DNA of 64,000 nt from assembly GCF_017309385.1 (NCBI RefSeq), contig NZ_JAFJMJ010000002.1, forward strand, positions 434,001 through 498,000. Direction: 5' to 3'. The translations under genes and the position numbers were made by a program. The notes below the pieces were generated by a model. It was not told where the DNA came from and did not search any database. It saw only the letters and a program-made list of their open reading frames with translations. The stretch is from Amycolatopsis sp. 195334CR (GTDB lineage: Bacteria; Actinomycetota; Actinomycetes; Mycobacteriales; Pseudonocardiaceae). Position 1 is the stretch's first letter, and each line of letters starts with the position of its first letter. Shown in pieces: positions 6,706 to 14,554 of this stretch.

Positions 6706-9408
6706 ATGTCCGTGGAGTTCGGCTTGCTGGGTGAGGTCCGGGCTCAGGCGGGAGGTGTCGCGGTCGACCTCGGCCACGCGCGCCAGCGGTGCGTGCTGGC
6801 GGCGCTCCTGGTCGAGCCCAACCGGCCGCAGGCGCTGGACGTGCTGATCGAGCGCGTCTGGGGCGAGCGCCCGCCGCGCCAGGCCCGCAACACCCTCTAC
6901 GGCTACCTCTACCGGTTGCGGCAGGCGCTGGGCGAGGTGCACGCGGGCATCGACCGCACGGCCGGGGGTTATCTGCTGCCCGTCGACGAGGACTCCGTCG
7001 ACCTGCACCGGTTCCGGTCGCTGGTGCGCGGTGCGGCGGCACTGGGGGACGAGGAAGCGCTGGCACAGGTGGAATCCGCGCTCGCGCTGTGGCGCGGGCA
7101 GGCGCTCGGCGGGGTGGACGGCGAGTGGGTCGAATCCGTGCGCCGGACCCTGGAACAGGAGCGCTGGCAGGCGGTGCTGCACCGCAACGACCTCGCCCTG
7201 CGCCTGGGCGGGCACGACGCGCTGGTGGCCGAACTCCCGGCGCTGTCCGCCGAGCACCCGCTCGACGAACGCCTGGCCGGGCAGCTCATGCTCGCGCTCT
7301 ACCGCTCCGGCAGGCAGGCCGACGCGCTCGGCCGCTACCAGGAGATCCGGCACCGGCTCGCCGAGGAACTGGGCGCCGATCCCGGTCCGCTGCTGCGGAA
7401 ACTGCACCAGCAGGTGCTCGAAGGCGAGCAGGCGGTCGCCACGCGCACGCCCACCCCGCGTCAGCTGCCCTCGGTCTCGCGCCTGTTCGCCGGCCGGGCC
7501 GACCAGCTCGCCAGGATGGACAAGGCGCTGGCGGCGGGGGACGCGCCCGCGCTGGCGGTCGTCGGCGCGGCCGGGGTCGGGAAGAGCACGCTCGTTTTGC
7601 ACTGGGCCCACCGCGCGCTCGACCGCTTCCCGGACGGGCAACTGCACGCCGACCTGCGCGGGTTCGATCCGGCCGGGCCGCCGGTGTCCCCGTCGGCGGT
7701 GCTGCGCCGGTTCCTCGAAGCGCTCGGGGTGCCCGCGGGTTCCGCGCCCGCCGAACCCGACGCGCAGGCCGCGCTCTACCGGAGCTTGGTGGCGGGCAAG
7801 CGGATGCTGGTGGTGCTGGACAACGCGCGTGACGCCGAGCAGGTGCTCCCGCTGCTGCCCGGCAACGGCGGTTGCACGGTGCTCATCACCAGCCGCCACC
7901 GGCTCACCGGCCTCGCCGCCGGTCACGGTTTTCCCTTGCTGGACCTGGAAGTGCTGCCTGACGACGACGCGCGGGAGCTGCTCGCGCGCCACCTGGCGGA
8001 GCAACGGCTGCGCGAGGAACCGGAGGCCGTCGAGGACCTGCTGCGGTGGTGTGCCGGACTGCCGCTGGCACTGGGCCTCGTCGCCGCCCGCGCCACCGTG
8101 CACCCCGGCTTCCCGCTCGACGCGCTGGTCGTGGAACTGCGGGCGGCGGAGGGCTGGGACGCGGGGGAGGCGAGCACGAGCCTGCGCGCGGTGTTCACCA
8201 CCTCGTACCGGGTGCTACCGCCGGAAGCCGCCAGGGCGTTCGCGTTGCTGGGGGTCGCGCCGGGCCCGGACATCGGCCTGCCCGCGGTCGCCGCGTTGCT
8301 CGCCCTGCCCGTGCCGCGGGTGCGGGAACTGGTGCGGCACCTGGAAACCGTGCACCTGGTGCGCCAGCACGCGCCCGGCCGGTACCGGATGCACGACCTG
8401 GTCCGGACCTACGCCGCCGAGCGGGCCGAGGCCGAGTACCCGGACGAGGTGGCGCCGGCCCTGGGACGGGTGATCGACGCCTACGCGAAATCCGGGCTGG
8501 CGGCGGAAAACGTGCTGTACCCGTACGAAACCCCGGCCGCGGTCGGACCGGCCGAGCCGGACCCGGCCATCACGGACGAGGCGACGGCGTTGTCCTGGCT
8601 GACCACCGAGTACCCCAGCCTGCTGGCGGCGCAGGACGCGGCCGCGCGCCTGGGCCTCACCCCGGCGGTGCTGCGGCTGGCCTGGGCGCTGGACACGTTC
8701 CAGCGGCGGCAAGGGCACTTCGAAGACCAGCTCGCGGTGTGGCGGGCAGCGCTGGCCGCCGCCGACGAACCCGGTCAGCGCGCGCTGGCGGCGTGGCGGC
8801 TCGGTGCCGCGCTCGCTCGCGCCGGTGAACTCGCCGAATCGGAACGCCACCTCGACGACGCGTTGACCCTGAGCCGCGAGTCGGCCGACGTTTCCGCCGA
8901 AGCCAACGTGCACCAGGCCCTCGCCTGGGTCCGTGAACGGCACGGCGACGACGCCACCGCGTTGCACCACGGGATCAGCGCGCTGGACATCCTGCGGGAA
9001 CTCGGCGTGCCGATGCGGGAAGCACACGCCCTCAACCAGGCGGGCTGGTACGCGGCGAAGGTCGGGGATCTCACGCGGGCGCAGCGGTGGTGCGAGGACG
9101 CGCTGGAGATCTGCCGCCGGCACGGGGACCGCGACGCCGAGGCGCGGACGCTGGACAGCCTCGCCTACATCGCCCACCTCGGCGGCCGGTACGACGACGC
9201 GATCCCGTACTACGAAGCGGCGCTCGCCGGGTTCGAGGACGCCGGGGCCGCCTACGACTACGCCGACACGCTGGAACGGCTGGCCGACAGCCTGGCCGCG
9301 GCCGGGCACGCGGAACGCGCGCGGTCCAGCCTGGGCACGGCGCTGTCGATGTTCCGCGACCAGCACCGGCAGTCCGATGTGGACCGTCTCGAGCAGCGGG
9401 TCAGCTGA
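6706..9408 (+). CDS. AfsR/SARP-family regulator (HTH-BTAD-NB-ARC-TPR)
   Basis: A 900-residue transcription factor. Residues 1-95 are an OmpR-like winged helix (DVLIERVWGERPPRQARNTLYGYLYRLRQAL), about 96-245 a bacterial transcriptional activator domain, and about 260-520 an NB-ARC-type STAND NTPase with Walker A GAAGVGKST at 287-295 and Walker B-like MLVVLDNA near 366. The remainder is TPR-like helical repeats, with several AL-rich 34-residue units from about 680 to 880. This is the AfsR architecture, which usually switches on secondary metabolism or morphogenesis after sensing a signal through the TPRs. No biosynthetic cluster is adjacent, so its targets are probably elsewhere. The three heptamers in front suggest autoregulation. 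Confidence 0.92.
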   Translation: MSVEFGLLGEVRAQAGGVAVDLGHARQRCVLAALLVEPNRPQALDVLIERVWGERPPRQARNTLYGYLYRLRQALGEVHAGIDRTAGGYLLPVDEDSVDLHRFRSLVRGAAALGDEEALAQVESALALWRGQALGGVDGEWVESVRRTLEQERWQAVLHRNDLALRLGGHDALVAELPALSAEHPLDERLAGQLMLALYRSGRQADALGRYQEIRHRLAEELGADPGPLLRKLHQQVLEGEQAVATRTPTPRQLPSVSRLFAGRADQLARMDKALAAGDAPALAVVGAAGVGKSTLVLHWAHRALDRFPDGQLHADLRGFDPAGPPVSPSAVLRRFLEALGVPAGSAPAEPDAQAALYRSLVAGKRMLVVLDNARDAEQVLPLLPGNGGCTVLITSRHRLTGLAAGHGFPLLDLEVLPDDDARELLARHLAEQRLREEPEAVEDLLRWCAGLPLALGLVAARATVHPGFPLDALVVELRAAEGWDAGEASTSLRAVFTTSYRVLPPEAARAFALLGVAPGPDIGLPAVAALLALPVPRVRELVRHLETVHLVRQHAPGRYRMHDLVRTYAAERAEAEYPDEVAPALGRVIDAYAKSGLAAENVLYPYETPAAVGPAEPDPAITDEATALSWLTTEYPSLLAAQDAAARLGLTPAVLRLAWALDTFQRRQGHFEDQLAVWRAALAAADEPGQRALAAWRLGAALARAGELAESERHLDDALTLSRESADVSAEANVHQALAWVRERHGDDATALHHGISALDILRELGVPMREAHALNQAGWYAAKVGDLTRAQRWCEDALEICRRHGDRDAEARTLDSLAYIAHLGGRYDDAIPYYEAALAGFEDAGAAYDYADTLERLADSLAAAGHAERARSSLGTALSMFRDQHRQSDVDRLEQRVS

Positions 9409-9820
9409 GGCCGCAGAGGCGGCTCAACGCGGTGAAGCCGTCGTCGGTGCCCGGCCAGTGCCGCCGCACCGCGTCGAGCCCGGCGCGGCGCACGACCCCG
9501 CGCAGGGTGGCGGTGACGATGATCGCGTCGTCGGCGTACCCGAGTACCGGGATGAAGTCGGGCACCAGGTCGATCGGCAGCGCGAGGTAGGCCATCAGGA
9601 GCAGCAGGCGGACGCGGACGCCGCGGGGGAGGTCGCGGTCGGCGGCGAGGCGGCGCAGCAGGCGCAGGACGTCGGGCAGCAGGCGCAGGGCCTCGGCGAG
9701 CAGGCCGCCGCGTGGCCGGACGACCACCAGCACGGCGACCAGCACCAGCCAGGTGACCAGCAGCGCGGCGCCCACACCGAGCAGCAGGTCCCACCAGAAG
9801 GAGTCGGTCACCCGCCCCAT
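9401..9820 (-). CDS. YkvA-like DUF1232 membrane protein
   Basis: A 139-residue protein with an N-terminal membrane segment at about 10-35 (LLLGVGAALLVTWLVLVAVLVVV) and a DUF1232 core: LLLMAYLALPIDLVPDFIPVLGYADDAIIV is the conserved YkvA signature. The family's role is unknown. The last 8 bases overlap the convergent AfsR-like gene. The first codon is ATG; a GTG three codons later is an alternative. Confidence 0.8.
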   Translation of the reverse strand: MGRVTDSFWWDLLLGVGAALLVTWLVLVAVLVVVRPRGGLLAEALRLLPDVLRLLRRLAADRDLPRGVRVRLLLLMAYLALPIDLVPDFIPVLGYADDAIIVTATLRGVVRRAGLDAVRRHWPGTDDGFTALSRLCGLS

Positions 9821-9847
9821 CCTGCGTCAACCGCGCCACCGGATGCG

Positions 9848-9894
9848 GTGAATGTGGCTTTCACAGCAGAATCGGCAGTGAAAGCCACCTTCAC
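9848..9894 (-). terminator. Long hairpin after the Rid-family gene (GTGGCTTTC palindrome)
   Basis: Arms 9848-9864 and 9878-9894 are complementary at 16 of 17 positions with a 13-base loop. It begins 9 bases after the stop of the minus-strand Rid-family gene, as expected for a terminator, though no T-tract follows. The minus-strand 5' arm contains GGTGGCTTTC, shared with two hairpins near 56,907-57,037. Confidence 0.55.
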
Positions 9895-9903
9895 AGCGCC
9901 CGG

Positions 9904-10311
9904 TCAGTCGACGACGGCGGTGGCCTCGATCTCGACCATGAGGTCGGGCTCGGCCAGCGCGGCGACACCGATGCCGGTCAGCGGCGCCGACGGCGTGACA
10001 CCGAGCTTCGCCGACGCCCTGGCCAGGCCTTCGGCGAACAACGGCATCTTCTCCGGGGTCCAGTCGACCACGTACAGGGTCAGCTTCACCACATCGTCGA
10101 AGGTGGCGCCCGCCTCGGCCAGCGCGGTGCCGAGGTTGAGGTAGCACTGCTCGACCTGGGCGGCGAAATCACCTTCGCCGACCTTGCCGCCGTCGGCGTC
10201 GCGGGCGACCTGCCCGGCGATGAAGACCAGCTTCGACCCGGACGCGATCGACACCTGCCGGTAGAGGTCGACCTTCGGCAGTCCGGCGGGGTTGACCAGG
10301 TTGACGGCCAT
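9904..10311 (-). CDS. RidA/YjgF/YER057c-family protein lacking the catalytic arginine
   Basis: A 135-residue small trimer-forming fold: LVFIAGQVARD, FDDVVKLTLYVVDW and LMVEIEATAVV are hallmark strands. True RidA enamine/imine deaminases have an arginine 17 residues before the last Glu of VEIE; here that position is threonine (PLTGIGVAALAEPDLMVEIE), so deaminase activity is doubtful and it fits better in one of the other Rid subfamilies. I chose the ATG at 10311 because AGGAG lies just upstream; an in-frame ATG 33 bases earlier lacks one. Divergent from a TetR gene with an ATAGC-AAA-GCTAT repeat between them, suggesting control by it. Confidence 0.85.
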   Translation of the reverse strand: MAVNLVNPAGLPKVDLYRQVSIASGSKLVFIAGQVARDADGGKVGEGDFAAQVEQCYLNLGTALAEAGATFDDVVKLTLYVVDWTPEKMPLFAEGLARASAKLGVTPSAPLTGIGVAALAEPDLMVEIEATAVVD

Positions 10312-10347
10312 GTTCTGACTCCTCGGGGTAAGTTGGTGACCCATTCT

Positions 10348-10360
10348 ATAGCAAAGCTAT
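10348..10360. promoter_or_regulatory. Inverted repeat ATAGC-AAA-GCTAT, operator candidate
   Basis: A perfect 5-3-5 inverted repeat in the 67-base AT-rich gap between the divergent Rid-family and TetR genes. A plausible TetR site acting on both promoters. Confidence 0.5.
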
Positions 10361-10378
10361 GTTATGTAACCTGAGCCG

Positions 10379-10987
10379 ATGGCCAGGTCGAAGGATCCAG
10401 CGGTGCGCACCCTGCTGATCGAACGGGCCGCGCAGATGCTCCGCACCCGCGAGCCGATCACGCTGCGCTCGCTGGTGGCGGGCACGGCCGTGTCGACGAT
10501 GGCCGTGTACACCCATTTCGGCAGCATGGACGGCATGTGGCAGGCCCTGCGGCAGGAGGGCTTCACCCGGCTGGCGGCGAGGTTCGCCGCGGTGGAGCTG
10601 TCCGCCGACCCGGTCCGCGACCTGGCCGCGCTGATGGCCGCCTACCTCCGCAACGCGCTGGACCACCCCGACCTGTACCGGGTGATGTTCGACGCGAACT
10701 TCGAGCTGGAGGACCTCGGGGCGGCGGACGCCACGCTGGAGTACCTGGTCCAGGCCGCCGACCGCGGCCGTCAGGCGGGCCGTTTCGACACCGGGGTCGT
10801 ACCGCTGGACCTGGCGATCCAGACCTGGTCCATCGGCCACGGCCTGGTCTCCCTGGTGGCGGGCGGCCCGCTGCCCCGCGAGACCCTCGACCACGGCGCG
10901 CCGATGCTGGCCGCGCTGTACGTCAGCCTGGGCGACGACCCCGCCGCCTGCCGCGCCTCGATCGAGCGCGGCTGGGCGTTGCCGTAG
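10379..10987 (+). CDS. TetR/AcrR-family regulator (WHG-type C-terminus)
   Basis: A 202-residue regulator. The HTH is at about 8-55 (LLIERAAQMLRTREPITLRSLVAGTAVSTMAVYTHF); the C-terminal domain contains LYRVMFDANFELED and AIQTWSIGHGLVSLVAGG, which resemble the WHG-type TetR C-terminal domain. Divergent from the Rid-family gene across a short palindrome-bearing promoter region, so it probably represses that gene and itself. Ligand unknown. Confidence 0.87.
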   Translation: MARSKDPAVRTLLIERAAQMLRTREPITLRSLVAGTAVSTMAVYTHFGSMDGMWQALRQEGFTRLAARFAAVELSADPVRDLAALMAAYLRNALDHPDLYRVMFDANFELEDLGAADATLEYLVQAADRGRQAGRFDTGVVPLDLAIQTWSIGHGLVSLVAGGPLPRETLDHGAPMLAALYVSLGDDPAACRASIERGWALP

Positions 10988-10990
10988 GCC

Positions 10991-11833
10991 CTACCGCGAG
11001 TTCCGGCGTTCGAGGAGCAGGGTGTCGTGCCAGACGCCGTCGCGTTCGGCGATGCGTTCGCGGACGCCGACGGTCCGGTACCCGGCGGACTGGTGCAGCC
11101 CGATGCTGGTGCGGTTCTCGGTGAAGACGGCGGTTTGCAGGGTCCAGAGGCCGTCGCGGTCGGCGGCGGTGACCTGCTTGTGCAGCAAGGCTTTCCCGAC
11201 ACCGCGGCCGCGGAACCGGGCGTCGACGTAGACTGAGGTCTCGGCGACGCCGGTGTAGCAGTCCCTTGTGGACACCGGCGCGGCGGCGGTCCAGCCGACC
11301 ACCTCGCTGTCGAGCAGGGCGACCCAGCGGTGGTTCGGCAGCCAGTGCGCGTCCAGCGATTTCCGGCTGGGCACGGTGGTTTCGAAGGTGGCGATGCCGG
11401 TCTCGATGCCTTCACCGTAGATGCGCCGCACGGCGTCCCAGTCGTCGTCGGTCATGGCGCGCACGGTGATGTCGGCGGGCAGGTCGCTCGGGCAGCACGG
11501 GCGCGGCGGGAGCAGGCCCATCACCGCGTCGGCGGCCTGGGGGAAGCCGGTGCAGCAGGCGGGGTTGACCGTGACGACGGTGGCGGTGCGCTCCCGGCGC
11601 AGCCGCACGAACCCGATATCGGCGAGCTTGCGGACGTGGTGCGAGCAGGTCGACTGGCTGATGCCGAGCGCCTCGGTCAGCTCGCCGACGGTGACCCCGT
11701 CCGGTGCCGCGGCCACCGTGTGCAGCAGGCGCACGCGGGTCGGCTCGGCCAGGCAGGAGAACCACTCCGCGTAGGTGGTGGCTTCGGTGGCCGGCAGCAC
11801 CGGCAGGTCGGGGGCGAGCGTCATGCCGGACAT
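10991..11833 (-). CDS. ArsR-type repressor fused to a GNAT (ArsN-like) acetyltransferase
   Basis: A 280-residue two-domain protein. Residues about 15-115 are an ArsR winged helix (FSCLAEPTRVRLLHTV; recognition helix SQSTCSHHVRKLADIGFV). Residues about 120-275 are a phosphinothricin/ArsN-type GNAT: IRRIYGEGIETGIATFET-like start, RFRGRGVGKALLHK acetyl-CoA loop and FTENRTSIGLHQSAGY. Cysteines in STCSHH, NPACCTGF and PRPCCPSD could form the As(III) sensor. ArsN enzymes N-acetylate organoarsenicals such as arsinothricin; the fusion would couple sensing and detoxification. An ATG three codons downstream (11824) is an alternative start. Divergent from the flavoprotein gene across three identical operator-like repeats. 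Confidence 0.85.
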   Translation of the reverse strand: MSGMTLAPDLPVLPATEATTYAEWFSCLAEPTRVRLLHTVAAAPDGVTVGELTEALGISQSTCSHHVRKLADIGFVRLRRERTATVVTVNPACCTGFPQAADAVMGLLPPRPCCPSDLPADITVRAMTDDDWDAVRRIYGEGIETGIATFETTVPSRKSLDAHWLPNHRWVALLDSEVVGWTAAAPVSTRDCYTGVAETSVYVDARFRGRGVGKALLHKQVTAADRDGLWTLQTAVFTENRTSIGLHQSAGYRTVGVRERIAERDGVWHDTLLLERRNSR

Positions 11834-11834
11834 T

Positions 11835-11909
11835 ATCGACGTGCATCGATGGTTGCGTCAATCGATGGCCGTCGATACTGTGCTCGGCATTGCATCGACG
11901 AGCATCGAT
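11835..11909. promoter_or_regulatory. Three ATCGA-N6-TCGAT inverted repeats, ArsR operators
   Basis: The same 16-base inverted repeat ATCGA-N6-TCGAT occurs at 11835-11850, 11861-11876 and 11894-11909, filling the gap between the divergent ArsR-fusion and flavoprotein genes. The form (5-bp arms, 6-base spacer) is normal for ArsR-family operators, so the repressor probably controls both directions. Confidence 0.75.
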
Positions 11910-11925
11910 AGAAGGGTGACCGGGC

Positions 11926-13302
11926 ATGGGCGAAGAGCCGGTGGTGGTGGTCGGAGCGGGGCCGGTGGGCTTGGCGGCTGCGGCGGAACTGCTCGAACGC
12001 GGGCTCGAGCCGCTGGTGTTCGAGCGCGGGGAGCAGGCGGGCGCGGCGGTGGCGCAGTGGCACCACGTGCGGTTGTTCTCGCCGTGGTCCGAACTGGTGG
12101 CCCCGGCCGCCGAGCGGTTGCTGGCGCCGACCGGCTGGTCGCGCCCCGAGGGCGGGGTGTACCCGACCGGTGCCCAGTGGGCGGCGGAGTACCTGCGGCC
12201 ACTGGCGGCGGCGCTGGGCGAACGAGTCCACTGTGGAGTCGAGGTGGTCGGCGCCGCCCGCCGCGGCCGGGATCGAGTCGTCGACGCCGGGCGCGACAGC
12301 GAGCCGCTGACCGTGCACCTCCGCGAGGCCGACGGCGCCGAGCGGCGGGTCACCGCCCGGGCGCTGATCGACGCGTCGGGCACGTGGACCGGCCCGAACC
12401 CGCTGGGTGGGGACGGCTTGCCCGCACTCGGTGAACGGGCCGCCGCCGACCGGATCGCTTACCGGGTCCCGGATCTGGACGACCCGGAGGTGCGTGCGCG
12501 GTACGCGGGCAAGCACGTGGCCATCGCCGGGAGCGGGCATTCGGCGTTGACCGCGCTGGTCGCGCTCGTGCAGCTGGAGGACACGAGGATCAGCTGGATC
12601 CTGCGCCGCGGCGAGGTCGGCAACGTCTTCGGCGGCGGTGAGGCGGACGAACTCCCGGCACGGGGAGCGCTCGGCCTGCGCGCGAAGCAGGCGGCCCGCG
12701 ACGGCCGGGTGCGGGCGATCACCGGCTTCCGGGTCGAAGCCGTCGAACCCGGGCTCACTTTGGTTTCAGGTCAGGGGGAACGCGTCGAGGGGATCGACGA
12801 AGTGCTGGCGCTGACCGGGTTCCGGCCGGACCTGTCGTGGCTCTCCGAGCTGCGCCTCGAACTGGATGCCCGGTTGCAGGCGCCGGTGCGGCTCGCCCCG
12901 CTGATCGATCCGAACGTGCATTCGTGCGGCACGGTGTACCCGCACGGGGTCAAGGAGCTGGCGCAGCCGGAGCCGGGCGTGTTCCTGGCCGGGATGAAGA
13001 GCTACGGCCGGGCGCCGACGTTCCTGGCGATGACCGGGTACGAGCAGGTGCGCAGCATCGCCGCCGCGCTGGCCGGGGATCAGGACGCCGCCGAACGCGT
13101 CGAGCTGGTGCTGCCGGAAACCGGGGTGTGCGGCGGATCCGGGGTGTTCGACGCCGAACCCGACGGCGGTGGCTGTTGCGGGGCTCAGCCGTCGAGCAGT
13201 TCGGCCAGCAACCCGCGCACCCTCCTGTCGATCTCGTCGCGGATGGGGCGTACGTCCTCGACCGACCGGCCCGCCGGATCCGCCAGCTCCCAGTCCAGGT
13301 AG
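11926..13302 (+). CDS. FAD/NAD(P)-binding flavoprotein of the arsenic cluster
   Basis: A 458-residue flavin-containing monooxygenase-like protein. An N-terminal FAD Rossmann motif (VVVVGAGPVGLAAAAELLERG, 5-25) is followed by a second dinucleotide fold (VAIAGSGHSALTALVAL, about 192-208) and a C-terminal Cys-rich tail (VCGGSG and GGGCCG) typical of arsenic-operon flavoproteins. It probably acts in arsenic redox or organoarsenical handling, but the reaction is not established. After the GGGCCG tail, where homologues usually stop, the frame runs on for about 40 Ser/Arg-rich residues and overlaps the last 118 bases of arsC antisense. This suggests loss of the original stop codon. Confidence 0.82.
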   Translation: MGEEPVVVVGAGPVGLAAAAELLERGLEPLVFERGEQAGAAVAQWHHVRLFSPWSELVAPAAERLLAPTGWSRPEGGVYPTGAQWAAEYLRPLAAALGERVHCGVEVVGAARRGRDRVVDAGRDSEPLTVHLREADGAERRVTARALIDASGTWTGPNPLGGDGLPALGERAAADRIAYRVPDLDDPEVRARYAGKHVAIAGSGHSALTALVALVQLEDTRISWILRRGEVGNVFGGGEADELPARGALGLRAKQAARDGRVRAITGFRVEAVEPGLTLVSGQGERVEGIDEVLALTGFRPDLSWLSELRLELDARLQAPVRLAPLIDPNVHSCGTVYPHGVKELAQPEPGVFLAGMKSYGRAPTFLAMTGYEQVRSIAAALAGDQDAAERVELVLPETGVCGGSGVFDAEPDGGGCCGAQPSSSSASNPRTLLSISSRMGRTSSTDRPAGSASSQSR

Positions 13303-13580
13303 CGCTTGCCGGGGAACACCGGGCAGGTGTCGCCGCAGCCCATGGTGATCACCACGTCCGCGGCTTCGACGTCCTCTGTGGACAGTTTCATCGGCACCCC
13401 GTCGGTGATGTCCAGTCCCCACTCGGCCAGCGCCTCGGCCGCGGCGGGATTGACCGAAGCCGCGGGCGCGGAACCCGCCGAACGCACGGCGACCCGGCCG
13501 AGCGCGTGGTGCCGCAGGAGCGCGGCCGCCATCTGCGACCGTCCGGCGTTGTGCACGCAGACAAAAAGGACTTCGGGCAT
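13185..13580 (-). CDS. arsC: Arsenate reductase, low-molecular-weight phosphatase type
   Basis: A 131-residue cytoplasmic enzyme reducing arsenate to arsenite. The P-loop CVHNAGRS at 8-15 has the CX5R nucleophile, and TMGCGDTCPVFPGKRYLDWELADPAG near 79-102 carries the additional cysteines and the general-acid Asp region. Actinobacterial members work with mycothiol/mycoredoxin or thioredoxin. The start ATG follows GGAGG. It lies 13 bases downstream of a LysR gene on the same strand and overlaps the flavoprotein gene 3' to 3' by 118 bases. Confidence 0.92.
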   Translation of the reverse strand: MPEVLFVCVHNAGRSQMAAALLRHHALGRVAVRSAGSAPAASVNPAAAEALAEWGLDITDGVPMKLSTEDVEAADVVITMGCGDTCPVFPGKRYLDWELADPAGRSVEDVRPIRDEIDRRVRGLLAELLDG

Positions 13581-13593
13581 GGGGTTCCTCCGG

Positions 13594-14472
13594 TCAGCCT
13601 TCGTCGATCAGGGACTTCAGCAGCGCGACGGTGCGTTCGGCGGCCGGGTGCGCCACCGCCGACTTCTTCACCGCGACGCTGATGTGCCGCACCGGCCGTG
13701 GTGCGACCACCGGGACCGTGGTCAGCCCGGCGGGCAGCTCGCGGATGCCCAGCTCCGGGATCACCGTGATGCCGATTCCCGTGACCACGAACGAGATCGC
13801 GGTCCGGTAGTCGTGGGTCTCCACGGTGAACCGCGGGGCGAACCCGGCCTGGGCGCAGGCGGTGACCAGGATCTGGCGGCAGGCGCCCTGCCGCAGGTCG
13901 TTGTCCACCCAGGAGCGTTCGGCCAGGTCGGCGAGCGGGACCTCGGCCGCGCCGGCCAGCGGGTCGTCGGTGCGGACCACGGCCAGGTACGGGTCGTCGA
14001 CCAGCCGGTGCACCTCGACGTGGGCGGCCCGCTCGACGGCGCTGTCCTCGACGAAGATGTCCACGTCGGGATCGCCGCCGCTGAACTCGGTCAGCCGCAG
14101 GTCCAACCGCAGTTCGGGGAACTCGGCGCGCAGCGTGGCCACCACCGGCGCGAGCCAGGTCTCGCCCGCCGAGCCGAAGTAGCCGATGGACAGGCTGCCC
14201 ACCCGTCCGGCCCGCAGGTCGCCGACCACCTGCTCGACCTGGCTCAGCGCCTCGAACAGCGTCTCCGCCTCGGCGGCGAGCGTGCGGCCCGCCGTGGTCG
14301 GCTCGATGCCGCGACCGGCCTTTTCGAACAGTCGCAGGCCGGTTTCCCGTTGCAGCGCGGCGAGTTGCTGGCTCACCGCGGACGGGGTGTAGCCGAGCGC
14401 GGTGGCGCTCGCCCGGATCGAGCCGGTGGCGATGACGGCCCGCAGGACGCGGAGCCGGAGGACGTCCAGCAT
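13594..14472 (-). CDS. LysR-family transcriptional regulator
   Basis: A 292-residue regulator: N-terminal winged HTH (LRVLRAVIATGSIRASATALGYTPSAVSQQLAALQRETGLRLFEKAGRGI) and a periplasmic-binding-protein-like effector domain from about 85 onward. Divergent from an EamA transporter; a CGATT-N10-AATCG repeat between them is a likely LysR box. arsC follows 13 bases after its stop and could be read through, but the regulatory link to the EamA gene is the stronger one. Confidence 0.88.
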   Translation of the reverse strand: MLDVLRLRVLRAVIATGSIRASATALGYTPSAVSQQLAALQRETGLRLFEKAGRGIEPTTAGRTLAAEAETLFEALSQVEQVVGDLRAGRVGSLSIGYFGSAGETWLAPVVATLRAEFPELRLDLRLTEFSGGDPDVDIFVEDSAVERAAHVEVHRLVDDPYLAVVRTDDPLAGAAEVPLADLAERSWVDNDLRQGACRQILVTACAQAGFAPRFTVETHDYRTAISFVVTGIGITVIPELGIRELPAGLTTVPVVAPRPVRHISVAVKKSAVAHPAAERTVALLKSLIDEG

Positions 14473-14498
14473 GCCGCCGACTGTACAGTGTGACTTAA

Positions 14499-14518
14499 CG
14501 ATTGTGTAGAACTAATCG
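14499..14518. promoter_or_regulatory. LysR-box candidate CGATT-N10-AATCG
   Basis: A perfect 5-bp inverted repeat with a 10-base spacer, containing the ATT-N8-AAT dyad typical of LysR-type sites, midway between the divergent LysR and EamA genes. Confidence 0.55.
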
Positions 14519-14554
14519 CTTGTGCTGTCGAAACCCGCTGGCGACGATAGCGGG

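Noticed and set aside
14522..14554. Upstream GTG start of the EamA transporter
   Set aside because: It begins 4 bases after the LysR box where the promoter must be; GTG 14555 is more plausible, although this is not proven.
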